Below, one piece after another: positions 46,309 to 55,426 of a DNA stretch of 64,000 nucleotides. Numbering within the stretch: the stretch's first letter is position 1; each line of letters opens with the position of its first letter. The notes beneath the pieces are model-generated. The model made no database searches. It saw nothing but the letters and a program-made list of their open reading frames with translations, and was not told where the DNA came from. The position numbers were made by a program, and so were the translations under genes. Location of the stretch: assembly GCF_000244755.1 (NCBI RefSeq), contig NZ_AHOO02000005.1:62001-126000 (forward strand). Reading direction: 5' to 3'. The stretch is from Leptospira licerasiae serovar Varillal str. VAR 010 (GTDB taxonomy: Bacteria > Spirochaetota > Leptospiria > Leptospirales > Leptospiraceae).

Positions 46309-46626
46309 TTATTTTCCTATTTCCGAATCTATCCACTGCAAATACTTTTGGTTTGCCTCTTTGATTTCCCAGGAAACGATACAAGGAACCGTGTAACTAT
46401 GTAGTTCCGAAATTCTTGCTACGACTTTTTCCGCCTCAGAATCTTTGGTTTTTAACAAAAGAACTGTTTCCTGATTATGCTCCAATCTTCCGTGCCATCT
46501 ATAAATAGATTTCATCCCTGGTATCAAATTGGCGCAGGCAACCAGTCTTTCGTTCACTAATGTTTCCGCGATTTCTAAAGCCTCGGTCTCATTCTTCGTG
46601 GTGACGTAAAAAGTTCGATAGCTCAT
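46309..46626 (-). CDS. cutA: CutA1 divalent-cation tolerance protein
   Basis: 105 residues, the standard CutA1 size. Signatures: TFYVTTKNETEALEIAETLV, VACANLIPGMKSIYRWHGRL, ETVLLLKTKDSEAEKV and HSYTVPCIVSWEI. CutA forms a trimer of ferredoxin-like subunits and has been linked to copper tolerance, but its exact role is unsettled. It may be in one unit with the acidic hypothetical gene downstream. Confidence 0.93.
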   Translation of the reverse strand: MSYRTFYVTTKNETEALEIAETLVNERLVACANLIPGMKSIYRWHGRLEHNQETVLLLKTKDSEAEKVVARISELHSYTVPCIVSWEIKEANQKYLQWIDSEIGK

Positions 46627-46749
46627 CCTATATTGATACTCCCATAACTGAATTGTTTCAAGAATGATTCTCCTGATTCACTAAACGAAAGTCCTAAAAG
46701 TTAAGGTAAAATTCTGGACAAAGTTCCCCTCTGAATTAAGAAATTCGCA

Positions 46750-47598
46750 ATGGCTTCCAAAAAATCGCCGAATCTTATCTTTAAAAAATCGTATGACGCA
46801 TTAGCTTTGAATTCCGCATTTTTCGGTTTTTATGCTCACTCAGGTTTTTCTCTCGGACTAAAAGAGATCGGTTTTAAGCCGGCAGCGATCGCAGGTTCTA
46901 GTTCAGGAGCTTTGATCGGTTCCTTAATTTCAGCAGGAATTCCTCCGGAAGAAATCACAAGATTCATTCTTACTCTAAAAAAAAGCGATTTCTGGGACGG
47001 AAATTTTCTGAGTCAGTTCCTGAAACCTTTCAGAAAAGGACTTAAAAATTATTCGGGAATTCTTTCCGGAAAAAAGATCAGGGCATTACTAGAACCTTAC
47101 TTGGGAGGTAAGGATATTTCCGAGATGCCTACCAAGATGGGAATTTCAGTTTCCAATCTCACTAAAGGTATCAGAGAATTAAAAACCGAAGGAAATATCG
47201 TGGATATGATCATGGCCTCCATGACATTCCCGATTCTTTTCGAGGTCCCGAATCTAAAGGGAGAAGAGTATTTGGATGGCGGCGTTGCTGATGCAGAACC
47301 GATCAAAGAATTTATCTTGGACCCAAGTATCAAAAGGATCGTGATCCATGATATCGAAAACCGCAAGCCTGTTTCCGATAAAATACTGATGAGGGCTTTC
47401 GATTCTTGCGTAAGTGTGATTGCCAGCGAGACTAGAGATCTTAAAGAACTACTAGCTAAAAAATACGGTAAAAAAATTATCAGAGTAGTGACCAATACTC
47501 CGTATCTTCATCCGAATAAAATGGAAAACGGAAGATTAGCTTTGGAGTTAGGAAGAAGGTCCGCTCATTTTATGAAATCCCAGATCTTAGGAAACTAA
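46750..47598 (+). CDS. Patatin-like phospholipase
   Basis: 282 residues. The nucleophile elbow is IAGSSSGALIGSL (GxSxG at 49-53, Ser51) and the catalytic Asp lies in YLDGGVAD (Asp176), giving the patatin Ser-Asp dyad. The usual Gly-rich oxyanion loop GGGxxG is changed: the region reads FFGFYAHSGFSLGLKEIG, keeping only the A-H-x-G part. Similar bacterial proteins release fatty acids from membrane lipids. No signal peptide, so it acts in the cytoplasm or is exported otherwise. Followed by a repeat-rich 759-bp gap. Confidence 0.85.
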   Translation: MASKKSPNLIFKKSYDALALNSAFFGFYAHSGFSLGLKEIGFKPAAIAGSSSGALIGSLISAGIPPEEITRFILTLKKSDFWDGNFLSQFLKPFRKGLKNYSGILSGKKIRALLEPYLGGKDISEMPTKMGISVSNLTKGIRELKTEGNIVDMIMASMTFPILFEVPNLKGEEYLDGGVADAEPIKEFILDPSIKRIVIHDIENRKPVSDKILMRAFDSCVSVIASETRDLKELLAKKYGKKIIRVVTNTPYLHPNKMENGRLALELGRRSAHFMKSQILGN

Positions 47599-47618
47599 AG
47601 GCAGAAATACAAAGTACT

Positions 47619-47674
47619 GTTTTTGCTTTCAGGCAAAAACTCTTATTAGGATCCTTCCGCTTTCAGGCAAAAAC
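47619..47674. repeat. Direct repeat GCTTTCAGGCAAAAAC and hairpin
   Basis: The 16-mer occurs at 47625-47640 and 47659-47674, identical. The first copy is also the right side of the hairpin GTTTTTGC-TTTCAG-GCAAAAAC (47619-47640). Confidence 0.6.
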
Positions 47675-47775
47675 CGCGCCATAACAGACAAAAAATCCAA
47701 AATTACACATATTTCATTAAAAAGGGCAGAAGCACCTAATTGGGAAAAAATAGCTGACAATGAGGAAAGGATCTT

Positions 47776-47841
47776 ATGAATAAGAAACAGGAGTCTTTGG
47801 ACTCCTATCGTCGCTTCACTCTTATATCCGGTGAGGCTTAA
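47776..47841 (+). CDS. Possible 21-codon peptide in a structured leader
   Basis: ATG at 47776 with GAGGAAAGG ~5 nt upstream opens a 21-codon frame, MNKKQESLDSYRRFTLISGEA, ending TAA. The first half contains the hairpin AGGAGTC-TTTG-GACTCCT and the end overlaps the terminator-like hairpin at 47826-47852. It could be a leader peptide, a small protein or chance within a small RNA. A weak promoter-like pair CTGACA (47754) and TATGAA (47775) has a short 15-nt spacer. Confidence 0.3.
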   Translation: MNKKQESLDSYRRFTLISGEA

Positions 47842-47860
47842 GCCAGCCGGATTATTTTTT
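47826..47860 (+). terminator. Candidate terminator of a small transcript
   Basis: ATCCGG (47826-47831) pairs with CCGGAT (47847-47852), enclosing the palindrome GGCTTAAGCC, and is followed by TATTTTTT. The internal bulge makes it weaker than the next terminator. Confidence 0.5.
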
Positions 47861-47906
47861 GAAAACGATTAAAGATAGTTCATCTCTTTGCTATATTGAA
47901 ATAAAA

Positions 47907-47936
47907 AGGGCCTCCCTTTCGGGAGGCCCTTTTTTT
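47907..47936 (+). terminator. Strong intrinsic terminator
   Basis: A perfect 10-bp stem, AGGGCCTCCC / GGGAGGCCCT, with a TTTC loop, A-run before and seven Ts after (into 47937). It ends any transcript coming from the patatin gene or the small leader. Confidence 0.9.
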
Positions 47937-48021
47937 GTCGCTGCACTCTTATATCCAGTGCTAAGGTAAAGGATAATCCGGAAAAGTATAGGTCGCCCAC
48001 AATCAAAATTCAAAATCCGAT

Positions 48022-48147
48022 TTAAAATTTCATAAATGTTGCCGGTTTCTTTTTTTCAGAAACTTGCCATAAATCAGCAGTTAGAAATTCGGAACACAGA
48101 ACCAAGTAAGCATCATTTAGGGCCTTTACCTCTGCGACTTTTTTCAT
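48022..48147 (-). CDS. Possible small or truncated DUF2442-like protein
   Basis: 41 residues, MKKVAEVKALNDAYLVLCSE..., with a good RBS (GAGGT 8 nt before ATG). The opening resembles the first strands of DUF2442 proteins, which often sit beside DUF4160 genes in toxin-antitoxin-like pairs, but the usual second half is missing. It may be a decayed remnant. The upstream 200 bp have no intact partner. Confidence 0.3.
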   Translation of the reverse strand: MKKVAEVKALNDAYLVLCSEFLTADLWQVSEKKKPATFMKF

Positions 48148-48357
48148 TACCGTTAACCTCAATTGGAAATTTATTTCCAAATTTTGGCCACAAAACTGAT
48201 GCCAATCATTCGGCATTTATGCGATTTTCGGCTTCTTCTAATCCAATCGTACGTTCTTGACTCGGTACCCTTCCGCTTAGAACCTGTTCCTTAGGGTTTT
48301 TCGTAGGGAATTTTTATCCGCACCGGTCTACCTCATTCCAATCAAGGTTTAGTTATA

Positions 48358-49521
48358 ATGGATTTCGCTCTTTCAGACGATCAAAAAGCGCTTAGAGGTC
48401 TTGCCAGAGATTTTGCAAAAAATGAGATCCGCCCAAAAGCGGAACATCACGATAAAACGGGAGAATACCCTCTTCAGATCTTGAAAAAGGCCTGGGAAAT
48501 CGGCTTAATGAATATCCATATTCCGGAAAAATACAACGGGGCCGGAATGACTGAGTTAGATGATACGATCATCGGCGAGGAGTTATTCTGGGGCTGTTCC
48601 GCAATGGCCACAGCGATCCTTGCAAACAACTTAGCATTGGCGCCGGTACTCATCGGAGCAAGCGATGAGATCCTAAAAAAATGGGTTCAGCCGATGACTG
48701 AACAATTCCAACTTTGTGCGTATGCAGTTACCGAACCTGGTGCAGGCTCCGACGTTGCCGGTATCCGCACTACCGCTAGAAAGGTCGGAGACGAATATAT
48801 CATAAACGGTTCCAAGATGTGGATCACCAACGCAGGTTATGCGGATTGGTTTTTCGTTCTAACCAAAACAGATCCTGCTGCGGGTCACAAAGGTATCACT
48901 GGATTTATAGTTAGTTCCAAAACTCCAGGCGTGGTCGTCGGAAAAAAAGAATTGAACATGGGACAAAGATGTTCCGACACAAGAGGAATCACTTTCGAAG
49001 AAGTGAAAGTCCACAAAAGCCAGATGATCGGTAAAGAAGGCGACGGATTTAAAATCGCAATGGGAGCATTCGATCATACTCGTCCGGGGGTTGCAACCGG
49101 AGCAGTAGGTGTTGCTAGAGCAGCTATGGAACATGCATTAGAATATGCTAAAACTAGAACTGCATTCGGTAAACCTATCATCGAGAACCAAGCAATTTCC
49201 TTTATGATCGCCGAGATGGCGAGAGATATAGAAGCAGGAAGACTTCTTTGCCACCAAGCTGCTTGGTTGATCGACAACGGTTTCAGAAATACCTACCAAG
49301 CTTCTATTGCTAAAGCATTCTGCGCAGACGCTTGTATGAGAATTACCACTGACGCAGTACAAGTGTTAGGCGGTTACGGTTTTAACTCTGAGTATCCTGT
49401 GGAAAAACTGATGAGAGACGCGAAAATTTTCCAAATTTACGAAGGTACTTCTCAAATCCAAAGATTGATCATCTCTCGTTACCTGACAGAAGGTAAAGGG
49501 ATAGAAGGGCCGAACCTCTGA
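48358..49521 (+). CDS. Acyl-CoA dehydrogenase, MCAD-like
   Basis: 387 residues, the standard size. [20 protein letters not shown] opens the N-terminal helical domain. FAD and substrate contacts are in [15 protein letters not shown] and [17 protein letters not shown]; the middle has [16 protein letters not shown]. The catalytic Glu lies in [17 protein letters not shown] near the C-terminus, the position used by medium/short-chain enzymes. It catalyses the first step of beta-oxidation and passes electrons to ETF. First gene of a five-gene operon, with the TrpE reading frame overlapping its stop. Confidence 0.94.
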   Translation: MDFALSDDQKALRGLARDFAKNEIRPKAEHHDKTGEYPLQILKKAWEIGLMNIHIPEKYNGAGMTELDDTIIGEELFWGCSAMATAILANNLALAPVLIGASDEILKKWVQPMTEQFQLCAYAVTEPGAGSDVAGIRTTARKVGDEYIINGSKMWITNAGYADWFFVLTKTDPAAGHKGITGFIVSSKTPGVVVGKKELNMGQRCSDTRGITFEEVKVHKSQMIGKEGDGFKIAMGAFDHTRPGVATGAVGVARAAMEHALEYAKTRTAFGKPIIENQAISFMIAEMARDIEAGRLLCHQAAWLIDNGFRNTYQASIAKAFCADACMRITTDAVQVLGGYGFNSEYPVEKLMRDAKIFQIYEGTSQIQRLIISRYLTEGKGIEGPNL

Positions 49522-51032
49522 AGGAATTTTCCTTAACATACGAAGAATTCCTGGAGAGAACAAAATCCGGGAATTTAATCCCGGTTTTCAAACAGGTTTT
49601 CTTGGATTTGGAAACCCCGGTGTCCCTTTTTGCAAAATGGGGAGGCACCGAGGCCAAACATTCTTTCCTTTTAGAATCGGTAGAAGGGGGAGAGAATGTA
49701 GGTAGGAATTCCTTCTTAGGAAAAGATCCTTATAGATTGGTCTACGGTAAGAACGGACTATTCTATGTTTCCAAAAGAAAAGAACCCGAGACTGAGATCA
49801 TTACTTATGATCCTTTATTCCTATTAGAATATTCAATGGGAGACGACAAATACGTTCCGGATCATAGGCTTCCTTCTTTCCAGGGAGGAGCAGTAGGTTT
49901 TCTTTCCTTTGGTGCTGTCCGTTATTATGAAAATATCCCGGATACTAAGCCGGAAGACGAACCGGCTCCGGATGCATACTTCGCGCTATATGACGAGGTC
50001 TTGGTAGTAGATCATGTGGATCGTCTTTTAAGGATCGTAGTGAATGCACGTCTTTCAGAATACGAAGATCCTAAAGCTTGTTACGAAGCTACATTAGAAA
50101 GAATTGATGCGATCGAAAAAGAGATCAGAGAAGGAGAACTCCCTGGTTGGGTCGCACATCCGCGCGAATCCAAAGAAAAGTTGGAATACATTCCTAATAT
50201 TCCAGACGAGGATTATAAAAAAGCGGTACAGAAAGCTAAGGAGTACATTTACGCGGGAGATATTTTCCAAGTAGTTCCTTCTAGAAAGTTGGAATTCCGA
50301 CCGGGAGTTCCTCCTTTTCAAGTATATCGCGGATTAAGAACGGTAAATCCGAGTCCTTATATGTATTTCCTAAAGTTGGATGATATTTCCTTGGTGGGAT
50401 CTTCTCCGGAGATCATGGTAAAATGTAAGGATAGAAAAACTTACCTCCGACCTATCGCAGGAACAAGACCAAGAGGAGCCAATCCGGAAGCGGATAAACT
50501 TCTGGAAGAAAATCTTTTGGCGGATCCCAAAGAGATCGCTGAACATATTATGCTCGTAGACTTAGGAAGAAACGATTTAGGTAGAGTATGCGAGGCTGGA
50601 AGTGTCCGGGTCGAAGACTTTAAAATTATAGAAAAATATTCCCACGTTATGCATATCGTGAGCCAATGTTCCGGGATTTTAGAAGAAGGAAAATCGGTAT
50701 ACGATCTTCTCCGCGCCACACTTCCGGCAGGAACTGTGTCAGGCGCGCCTAAGATCAGAGCTATGGAGATCATAGACGAACTGGAAAGAACCAGAAGAGG
50801 AATTTATTCCGGAGCCTTGGGTTATATTTCCTACCAAGGAGATACCGACATGGCGATCGTGATCCGCACCATCTCTTTTTACGGAGAAAAGGCATTCGTC
50901 CAAGCCGGCGGCGGAGTAGTTTACGATTCTTCTCCCGAAGGCGAGTTAGAAGAGACCAAAAACAAAATGGCAGCATTACTCCGAGCAGTGGACTTTGCAA
51001 GGAACGGATTGAAAGGAGAATGGAATAGATGA
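49518..51032 (+). CDS. trpE: Anthranilate synthase component I, apparent CTG start
   Basis: Converts chorismate to anthranilate with TrpG. Conserved parts: [15 protein letters not shown] (the LLES tryptophan feedback site), [37 protein letters not shown] and [16 protein letters not shown]. The first ATG/GTG/TTG in frame is TTG 49602, but 28 codons upstream stay open and read [19 protein letters not shown], the normal TrpE N-terminus. The frame is open back to 49497 without ATG, GTG or TTG. CTG 49518 overlaps the preceding TGA (CTGA) and has AGAAGG ~9 nt upstream, like the TTGA junctions of rdgB and the receiver gene here. Length would be 504, normal for TrpE. It could instead be a pabB-like enzyme. 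Confidence 0.88.
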   Translation: MKEFSLTYEEFLERTKSGNLIPVFKQVFLDLETPVSLFAKWGGTEAKHSFLLESVEGGENVGRNSFLGKDPYRLVYGKNGLFYVSKRKEPETEIITYDPLFLLEYSMGDDKYVPDHRLPSFQGGAVGFLSFGAVRYYENIPDTKPEDEPAPDAYFALYDEVLVVDHVDRLLRIVVNARLSEYEDPKACYEATLERIDAIEKEIREGELPGWVAHPRESKEKLEYIPNIPDEDYKKAVQKAKEYIYAGDIFQVVPSRKLEFRPGVPPFQVYRGLRTVNPSPYMYFLKLDDISLVGSSPEIMVKCKDRKTYLRPIAGTRPRGANPEADKLLEENLLADPKEIAEHIMLVDLGRNDLGRVCEAGSVRVEDFKIIEKYSHVMHIVSQCSGILEEGKSVYDLLRATLPAGTVSGAPKIRAMEIIDELERTRRGIYSGALGYISYQGDTDMAIVIRTISFYGEKAFVQAGGGVVYDSSPEGELEETKNKMAALLRAVDFARNGLKGEWNR

Positions 51033-51607
51033 TCCTTCTCGTAGACAATTATGATTCTTTTACATATAATCTGTATCAGTATTTTTCGCAGATCGGCAAC
51101 AAGGTAGAAGTTTATCGGAACGATAAGATAGACCTGAGCGAGATAAAAAAATTGGCTCCTAAAGGGATCATACTAAGTCCAGGTCCAGGACGTCCCGAAG
51201 ATTCAGGAGTTTGTATCGATATTCTAAAAGAACTGTCGGGACAATTACCGATCTTAGGAGTATGTTTAGGTCACCAAGCCATAGGACTTGTGTATGGTGG
51301 AAAGATCGTAAACGCTCCTAGTATCATGCACGGAAAAGTAAGTTTGATAGAACATGATGGTAAGGATATTTATAAGTCTCTGCCTTCTCCCTTCTTAGCC
51401 ACCAGATATCATTCTCTTGTGATCCAACCTGAAAGTCTTCCTGATGTATTAGAAGTCGCCTCCAAGACGGAGGACGGGATTATCATGGGAGTGCGTCATA
51501 AAACAAAACCTCATTTATATGGAGTTCAATTCCATCCGGAATCTATCATGACCCAAAACGGATTGGAATTGGTAAGAAACTTTTCCCGGATCGTTTCAGA
51601 AGCATAA
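51029..51607 (+). CDS. trpG: Anthranilate/aminodeoxychorismate synthase glutamine amidotransferase
   Basis: 192-residue class I glutamine amidotransferase that supplies ammonia to Trp[20 protein letters not shown] and [10 protein letters not shown] are typical of TrpG/PabA. The triad is Cys79 ([10 protein letters not shown]), His169 and Glu171 (VQFHPESIM). The start overlaps the trpE stop (ATGA). Because one amidotransferase may serve both pathways in many bacteria, it could also support folate synthesis. Confidence 0.94.
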   Translation: MILLVDNYDSFTYNLYQYFSQIGNKVEVYRNDKIDLSEIKKLAPKGIILSPGPGRPEDSGVCIDILKELSGQLPILGVCLGHQAIGLVYGGKIVNAPSIMHGKVSLIEHDGKDIYKSLPSPFLATRYHSLVIQPESLPDVLEVASKTEDGIIMGVRHKTKPHLYGVQFHPESIMTQNGLELVRNFSRIVSEA

Positions 51608-51612
51608 TTCAA

Positions 51613-53520
51613 ATGAAAATCTTTTTCCGCTTAATGAGCTATTCAGTACGTTATAAGTACAGATTTTCATTAGGGATCGTATTTGCTCTTCTGACTGCTA
51701 TCTTAAATGCAGTCTCCTTAACTTCCATCATTCCTCTTTTTGATACTATGGCTGCGGATCCGAACACCCGCTTTCAATTCGAATTCACTGAAGCAGAACA
51801 GGAGATTATCGCTAAAGAGGAATCCAATTTAGAAATACGATTAAATCCTGTAGAAAGAGCTAAAAAAGTACTGATCGACGTTAAAAGATGGTCTAACGGA
51901 CGCACTAAATACATGGAACCTAAGGAAGTGGTTTGGGCAGTTTGCCTTTTGATCCTTCCTTTGTACGGCCTCAAGCTGATCACCTATCTTGCTTCGGTTT
52001 ATTGTCTCGCTACTGCAGGTTATTGGGCTGTCCGGGATATCCGACAGGAACTGTTCGAAAAAAACCAAATGCTCCCTCTTACTTTTTTCTTTAAAGAAAA
52101 AACAGGGCTTTTGATGAGCAGGATCATCAACGATGTGGAAATAGTGGCAGCGGTGATCTCCTCTAATTTTAGGGACGCTACGATAAACTTTTTCTACGTT
52201 ATCACTCACCTTTTAGTATTACTTTATTTGAATACGGAACTTCTTCTTATCGCGTGCGGGATCGTTCCTTTGGTAATTCTGCCCGTCACCTTATTCACGA
52301 AGAAGATCACAAGGTCCACGGAAAGATTCCAAGAAAAACTTGCGGATCTGAACGCAAATCTACAAGAAATGATCTCCGGAATTAAAGTGATCCGCGTTTT
52401 TAATACGGAAAAATACGAAAAGGAAAAATTCCAGAAGATAAATCAGAACGTTTATCGTAGGAATTTTAAAGGACAGTACTATCTACAGATCGCGCCAAGT
52501 TTGGTGGAGCTGACTTCTTCTTTAGTCGCTCTTGGATTTTTTGCATTAGGCGCTAGGTATATTCTCGCTGGAAATGTGGGTTCTCCATTCACAGTCGGAC
52601 AATTCATGGTATTCCTTCTCACACTTCTTTTCCTTCTCCGCCCTTTAACACAACTCTCTCAGATGGTTGGAAAAATTTCCCAAGCGATCATCGCCGGAAG
52701 AAGGATCTTCGAGATCATAGATCTGGAAACAGAAGATCATAGCGAAGAAGAAAAAGTAAAAGTCGAAAGAGTCACGGATTCCATTCAGTTCAAAGGTGTT
52801 AACTTCGCTTATCCGGGAACGAACGCAGAAGTCCTGAAAGATATCAACTTGAAGGTAAAGGTCGGAGAAACTATCGCGATCGTAGGAGCCAGCGGTTGTG
52901 GGAAGTCCACATTGATGGACTTAATCCCAAGATTCTTTGATCCGAGCGTAGGTTCCATCGAATTCGATGGACAGAATATAAAAGATCTTTCTCTCGCAGA
53001 TCTTCGTAATAAGATAGGGATCGTGACCCAGGACATATTCCTATTCCACGGAAAAGTGGCGGATAATATCGCTTATGGCAAACCGGGAGCGAATAGAAAA
53101 GATGTGATCCGTGCCGCTAGACTTGCTCATGCGCATGACTTTATTAAACAAATGGACAACGGATACGATAGTATTTTAGGAGTGAGAGGTTTAAATCTTT
53201 CAGGCGGCCAAAGACAAAGACTCGTGATCGCAAGAGCACTCTTAAGAGATCCGGAAATTATGATCTTGGACGAAGCCACCTCCGCGTTAGATGCAGAGTC
53301 GGAAAGATTAGTCAGTGACGCATTCCGCAGATTGTTCGCAAACCGTACTACATTCGTAATCGCACATAGACTTTCTACCATCAAAGACATTCCGCGTATA
53401 CTTGTTATGGACAACGGAAGAATTGTAGAAGAAGGAAATCATACTTCTCTAATGGAGAAAAACGGTCTTTATAGAAAACTCACAGATAACCAATATGCCG
53501 GAGCGGGGATGCTACCTTGA
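51613..53520 (+). CDS. ABC exporter, MsbA-like (TM-ABC fusion)
   Basis: 635 residues: an ABC transmembrane domain of about six helices (~15-345) and an ATPase domain with Walker [10 protein letters not shown] (~424-432), Q-loop [10 protein letters not shown], signature LSGGQRQRL (~529) and Walker [13 protein letters not shown]. Between TM1 and TM2 there is an unusually long extracytoplasmic loop (~48-112) with charged, helical content ([20 protein letters not shown]). Half-transporters of this type form homodimers and flip lipids (MsbA) or export peptides and drugs. It starts 5 nt after trpG, and its last codons overlap the TTG of the receiver gene. Confidence 0.9.
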   Translation: MKIFFRLMSYSVRYKYRFSLGIVFALLTAILNAVSLTSIIPLFDTMAADPNTRFQFEFTEAEQEIIAKEESNLEIRLNPVERAKKVLIDVKRWSNGRTKYMEPKEVVWAVCLLILPLYGLKLITYLASVYCLATAGYWAVRDIRQELFEKNQMLPLTFFFKEKTGLLMSRIINDVEIVAAVISSNFRDATINFFYVITHLLVLLYLNTELLLIACGIVPLVILPVTLFTKKITRSTERFQEKLADLNANLQEMISGIKVIRVFNTEKYEKEKFQKINQNVYRRNFKGQYYLQIAPSLVELTSSLVALGFFALGARYILAGNVGSPFTVGQFMVFLLTLLFLLRPLTQLSQMVGKISQAIIAGRRIFEIIDLETEDHSEEEKVKVERVTDSIQFKGVNFAYPGTNAEVLKDINLKVKVGETIAIVGASGCGKSTLMDLIPRFFDPSVGSIEFDGQNIKDLSLADLRNKIGIVTQDIFLFHGKVADNIAYGKPGANRKDVIRAARLAHAHDFIKQMDNGYDSILGVRGLNLSGGQRQRLVIARALLRDPEIMILDEATSALDAESERLVSDAFRRLFANRTTFVIAHRLSTIKDIPRILVMDNGRIVEEGNHTSLMEKNGLYRKLTDNQYAGAGMLP

Positions 53521-53933
53521 AACCATTAGTTCTTGTAGTAGACGATAATGATCGTTATGCGAATAATCTAAAGACCTATTTGCAGGAAAACGGATGCGAA
53601 GTCCTTCGCGCATTAGACGCTTCTCAAGGCTGGGATCTATATCTTGCAAATAAACATAAACTCAAAGCCATCATCACCGACATCACTATGGAAACCCAGA
53701 CCTCAGGCCTTTGGATGATACGTAAGATCTACCAAGACGGATTCGAAGGAATTAAGGTCATCTCCACTACCGGGTTCGACGTTTCCGGAGTAATGGCGAT
53801 AAGTAAATATTTCCTTCCTTGGTTCGCAGGAATAGAATACATGGTTCCAAAGGTTCCTTTAAAAAAAGGAGAAGTTATACTTTTGCCCACCAGCGGAGTT
53901 TTTTCGGATTTTTTAAGTAAATTAAAATCTTAA
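53517..53933 (+). CDS. Receiver-domain protein (divergent response regulator)
   Basis: 138 residues. Asp-pair VVDDNDRY (8-13) and phospho-acceptor Asp55 in [10 protein letters not shown] are present, along with Thr (STTGFD). The second half deviates from Che[21 protein letters not shown] has the Lys in an unusual context. No output domain. TTG start overlaps the ABC exporter stop (TTGA). Its 3' end overlaps the convergent nitrilase-fold gene by 4 bp. The role is unknown; it may tune the exporter. Confidence 0.82.
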   Translation: MKPLVLVVDDNDRYANNLKTYLQENGCEVLRALDASQGWDLYLANKHKLKAIITDITMETQTSGLWMIRKIYQDGFEGIKVISTTGFDVSGVMAISKYFLPWFAGIEYMVPKVPLKKGEVILLPTSGVFSDFLSKLKS

Positions 53934-55060
53934 AGCCAAAGATTATATATTCGATTTTTATTATACTCGGGAATCGAGACGATTTCCGGCTTTCCATTCC
54001 TTAAAATAGAGGCTTTACCATCCGATTCCAAGTCCCAAAGTTTTCCCTGTAAAAATACATTGATCCCATTCTTAAATCCGGATCGGACGGCTCTCGTTTC
54101 CAAAGCGTATTTTTTCCAGGCCTGCCCTTCTGTGATCTTTCCAATATCCCCTGGATCCACATCGGAAGGATTTTTCTCTCCATTATAACCTGCCCAAGCT
54201 TGGTCCCATACAGACAATTCTCCTCGATTGACATATGACGGAACCGCTATAAAATCCGCACCCAACTCTTTCAGATTCGAATAAGACTCCGGATACCAAG
54301 AATCCGCACAAACAAGGATCCCCATTTTTCCGGCAGGGGTATTTATAACCGTTCCCGGTTTTATATTAGAATCCAAGAACGGCTTCTCTTCTTCCGTTAA
54401 AAACTTTTTACGAACCGGTTCCCCTAAAACGGAGCCGTCTTTTCCAAAGACAAAACTTGTATTGAATAGAGAAGAAGCATCTAAAACAATTTTTCCGTTC
54501 TCAACAGAAGGAGAAGGCAGAACAATAGAGCCGGCCAAGATCGTAACTCCGTATTTTTGAGCAAGAAAGGAGAAACTACTCTCATAGATCTTTTTCATAT
54601 CGTCAGCTTTGATCTTAAATATAGAAGCTTGTATCTTATCGTTCTCCTTAGAAGTAAAAAGATGAAACAGAAAGGAAAAAGGATTACGGAGAATGAAGTA
54701 TATCATGCCGGATTGCAAGTCGGGAGAAGTATATAAGGAAGATTTTTCTCCTGATACTACCAACCAAGTCCCGTAATATTCCGGGAAAACAAAAATCGTC
54801 TTATCATTGATCCAACCCGACTGTTTTGCATTTATAAGATAGGATTCCGTCTTCTCTAAAAATCTCTTGCGATTGGAATAATCTCCAGGAGTCATAAAAG
54901 GCTCCACTCCGATCAGGTTCCCTTTGCCAAAATCCTTTCCGTAAGAATAAGAACTAATCCCTAAAACAATTTTATCCGATGAATTTCCCAAAAAAGAATA
55001 AGCCCAGATCGAATACATACAAACGATCGATAAAATACTGCCAAATATATATTTTCTCAC
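53930..55060 (-). CDS. Membrane-anchored nitrilase-fold (carbon-nitrogen hydrolase) protein
   Basis: 376 residues from GTG 55060, which has AGGGAGG 5 nt upstream; an in-frame ATG at 55087 has no RBS. One N-terminal membrane helix ([20 protein letters not shown]), then the nitrilase fold. The Glu-Lys-Cys triad is visible: Glu94 in [11 protein letters not shown], Lys218/219 in [13 protein letters not shown], Cys251 in [11 protein letters not shown]. The extracytoplasmic position recalls apolipoprotein N-acyltransferase (Lnt), but Lnt has several helices, so this is a separate type. It may act on amides or transfer acyl groups outside the inner membrane. Divergent from the FAS I gene. Confidence 0.8.
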   Translation of the reverse strand: MRKYIFGSILSIVCMYSIWAYSFLGNSSDKIVLGISSYSYGKDFGKGNLIGVEPFMTPGDYSNRKRFLEKTESYLINAKQSGWINDKTIFVFPEYYGTWLVVSGEKSSLYTSPDLQSGMIYFILRNPFSFLFHLFTSKENDKIQASIFKIKADDMKKIYESSFSFLAQKYGVTILAGSIVLPSPSVENGKIVLDASSLFNTSFVFGKDGSVLGEPVRKKFLTEEEKPFLDSNIKPGTVINTPAGKMGILVCADSWYPESYSNLKELGADFIAVPSYVNRGELSVWDQAWAGYNGEKNPSDVDPGDIGKITEGQAWKKYALETRAVRSGFKNGINVFLQGKLWDLESDGKASILRNGKPEIVSIPEYNKNRIYNLWL

Positions 55061-55426
55061 ACAAACCTCCCTATCCCATTGAATCATTTTATTTTTTTAT
55101 AATATTTTGTAAACATATGTTCATTAATTTAACAACTTAATATAGAAAAATAAGACTTATAAATGAACAACCAAACACATTTAACGAACGATCGTTAGCT
55201 AACTTATTTAACTAACAAATGTTCATCAGCATAATATTTATGCATTCATATTATAAAATAGGAAAATAGATACGTATAGCATTTGTTACATTCCGCAAAA
55301 CAGCGTTCGCGAATTACGATCTTGATTTTATTAAGCGTAAAAAATTTTTTTCTTGAAATCAAAACGTAAACTCTTCCATTTCAAATGATTATTAATAAAT
55401 GAAAAATAAAATGGAAGGATCACTAA
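55061..55426. promoter_or_regulatory. AT-rich divergent control region of nitrilase-fold and FAS I genes
   Basis: 366 bp. Three ATGTTCAT-type elements: 55117-55124 and 55219-55226 (plus orientation), and ATGAACA at 55163-55169 (reverse). Between the last two lies TTAACGAACGATCGTTAG (55181-55198) containing the palindrome AACGATCGTT. TTCGCGAA occurs near 55307. I could not pick a convincing -35/-10 pair. The clustering suggests binding of a dimeric repressor such as TetR. The FAS I RBS (AAGGA) is close to its ATG. Confidence 0.5.

Larger units (their letters stand above)
47810..47960. repeat. Imperfect 24-bp direct repeat pair
   Basis: GTCGCTTCACTCTTATATCC plus GGTG at 47810-47833 and GTCGCTGCACTCTTATATCC plus AGTG at 47937-47960 differ at two positions. 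The copies lie 127 bp apart and flank the terminator at 47907. Confidence 0.6.
47599..48357. other. Repeat-rich 759-bp intergenic region
   Basis: Between the patatin and acyl-CoA dehydrogenase genes, both on plus. It holds two short direct-repeat pairs, a possible 21-codon ORF with a terminator-like hairpin, a strong terminator, and a possible truncated gene on the minus strand; these are listed separately. The last ~200 bp (48150-48357) show nothing else clear. Confidence 0.5.

Noticed and set aside
47599..48357. CRISPR array or tRNA cluster
   Set aside because: Repeats occur only twice each, with unequal spacing and no spacer pattern. No cloverleaf seen.
53930..55060. Apolipoprotein N-acyltransferase (Lnt)
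   Set aside because: Only one membrane helix precedes the nitrilase fold, while Lnt has several.
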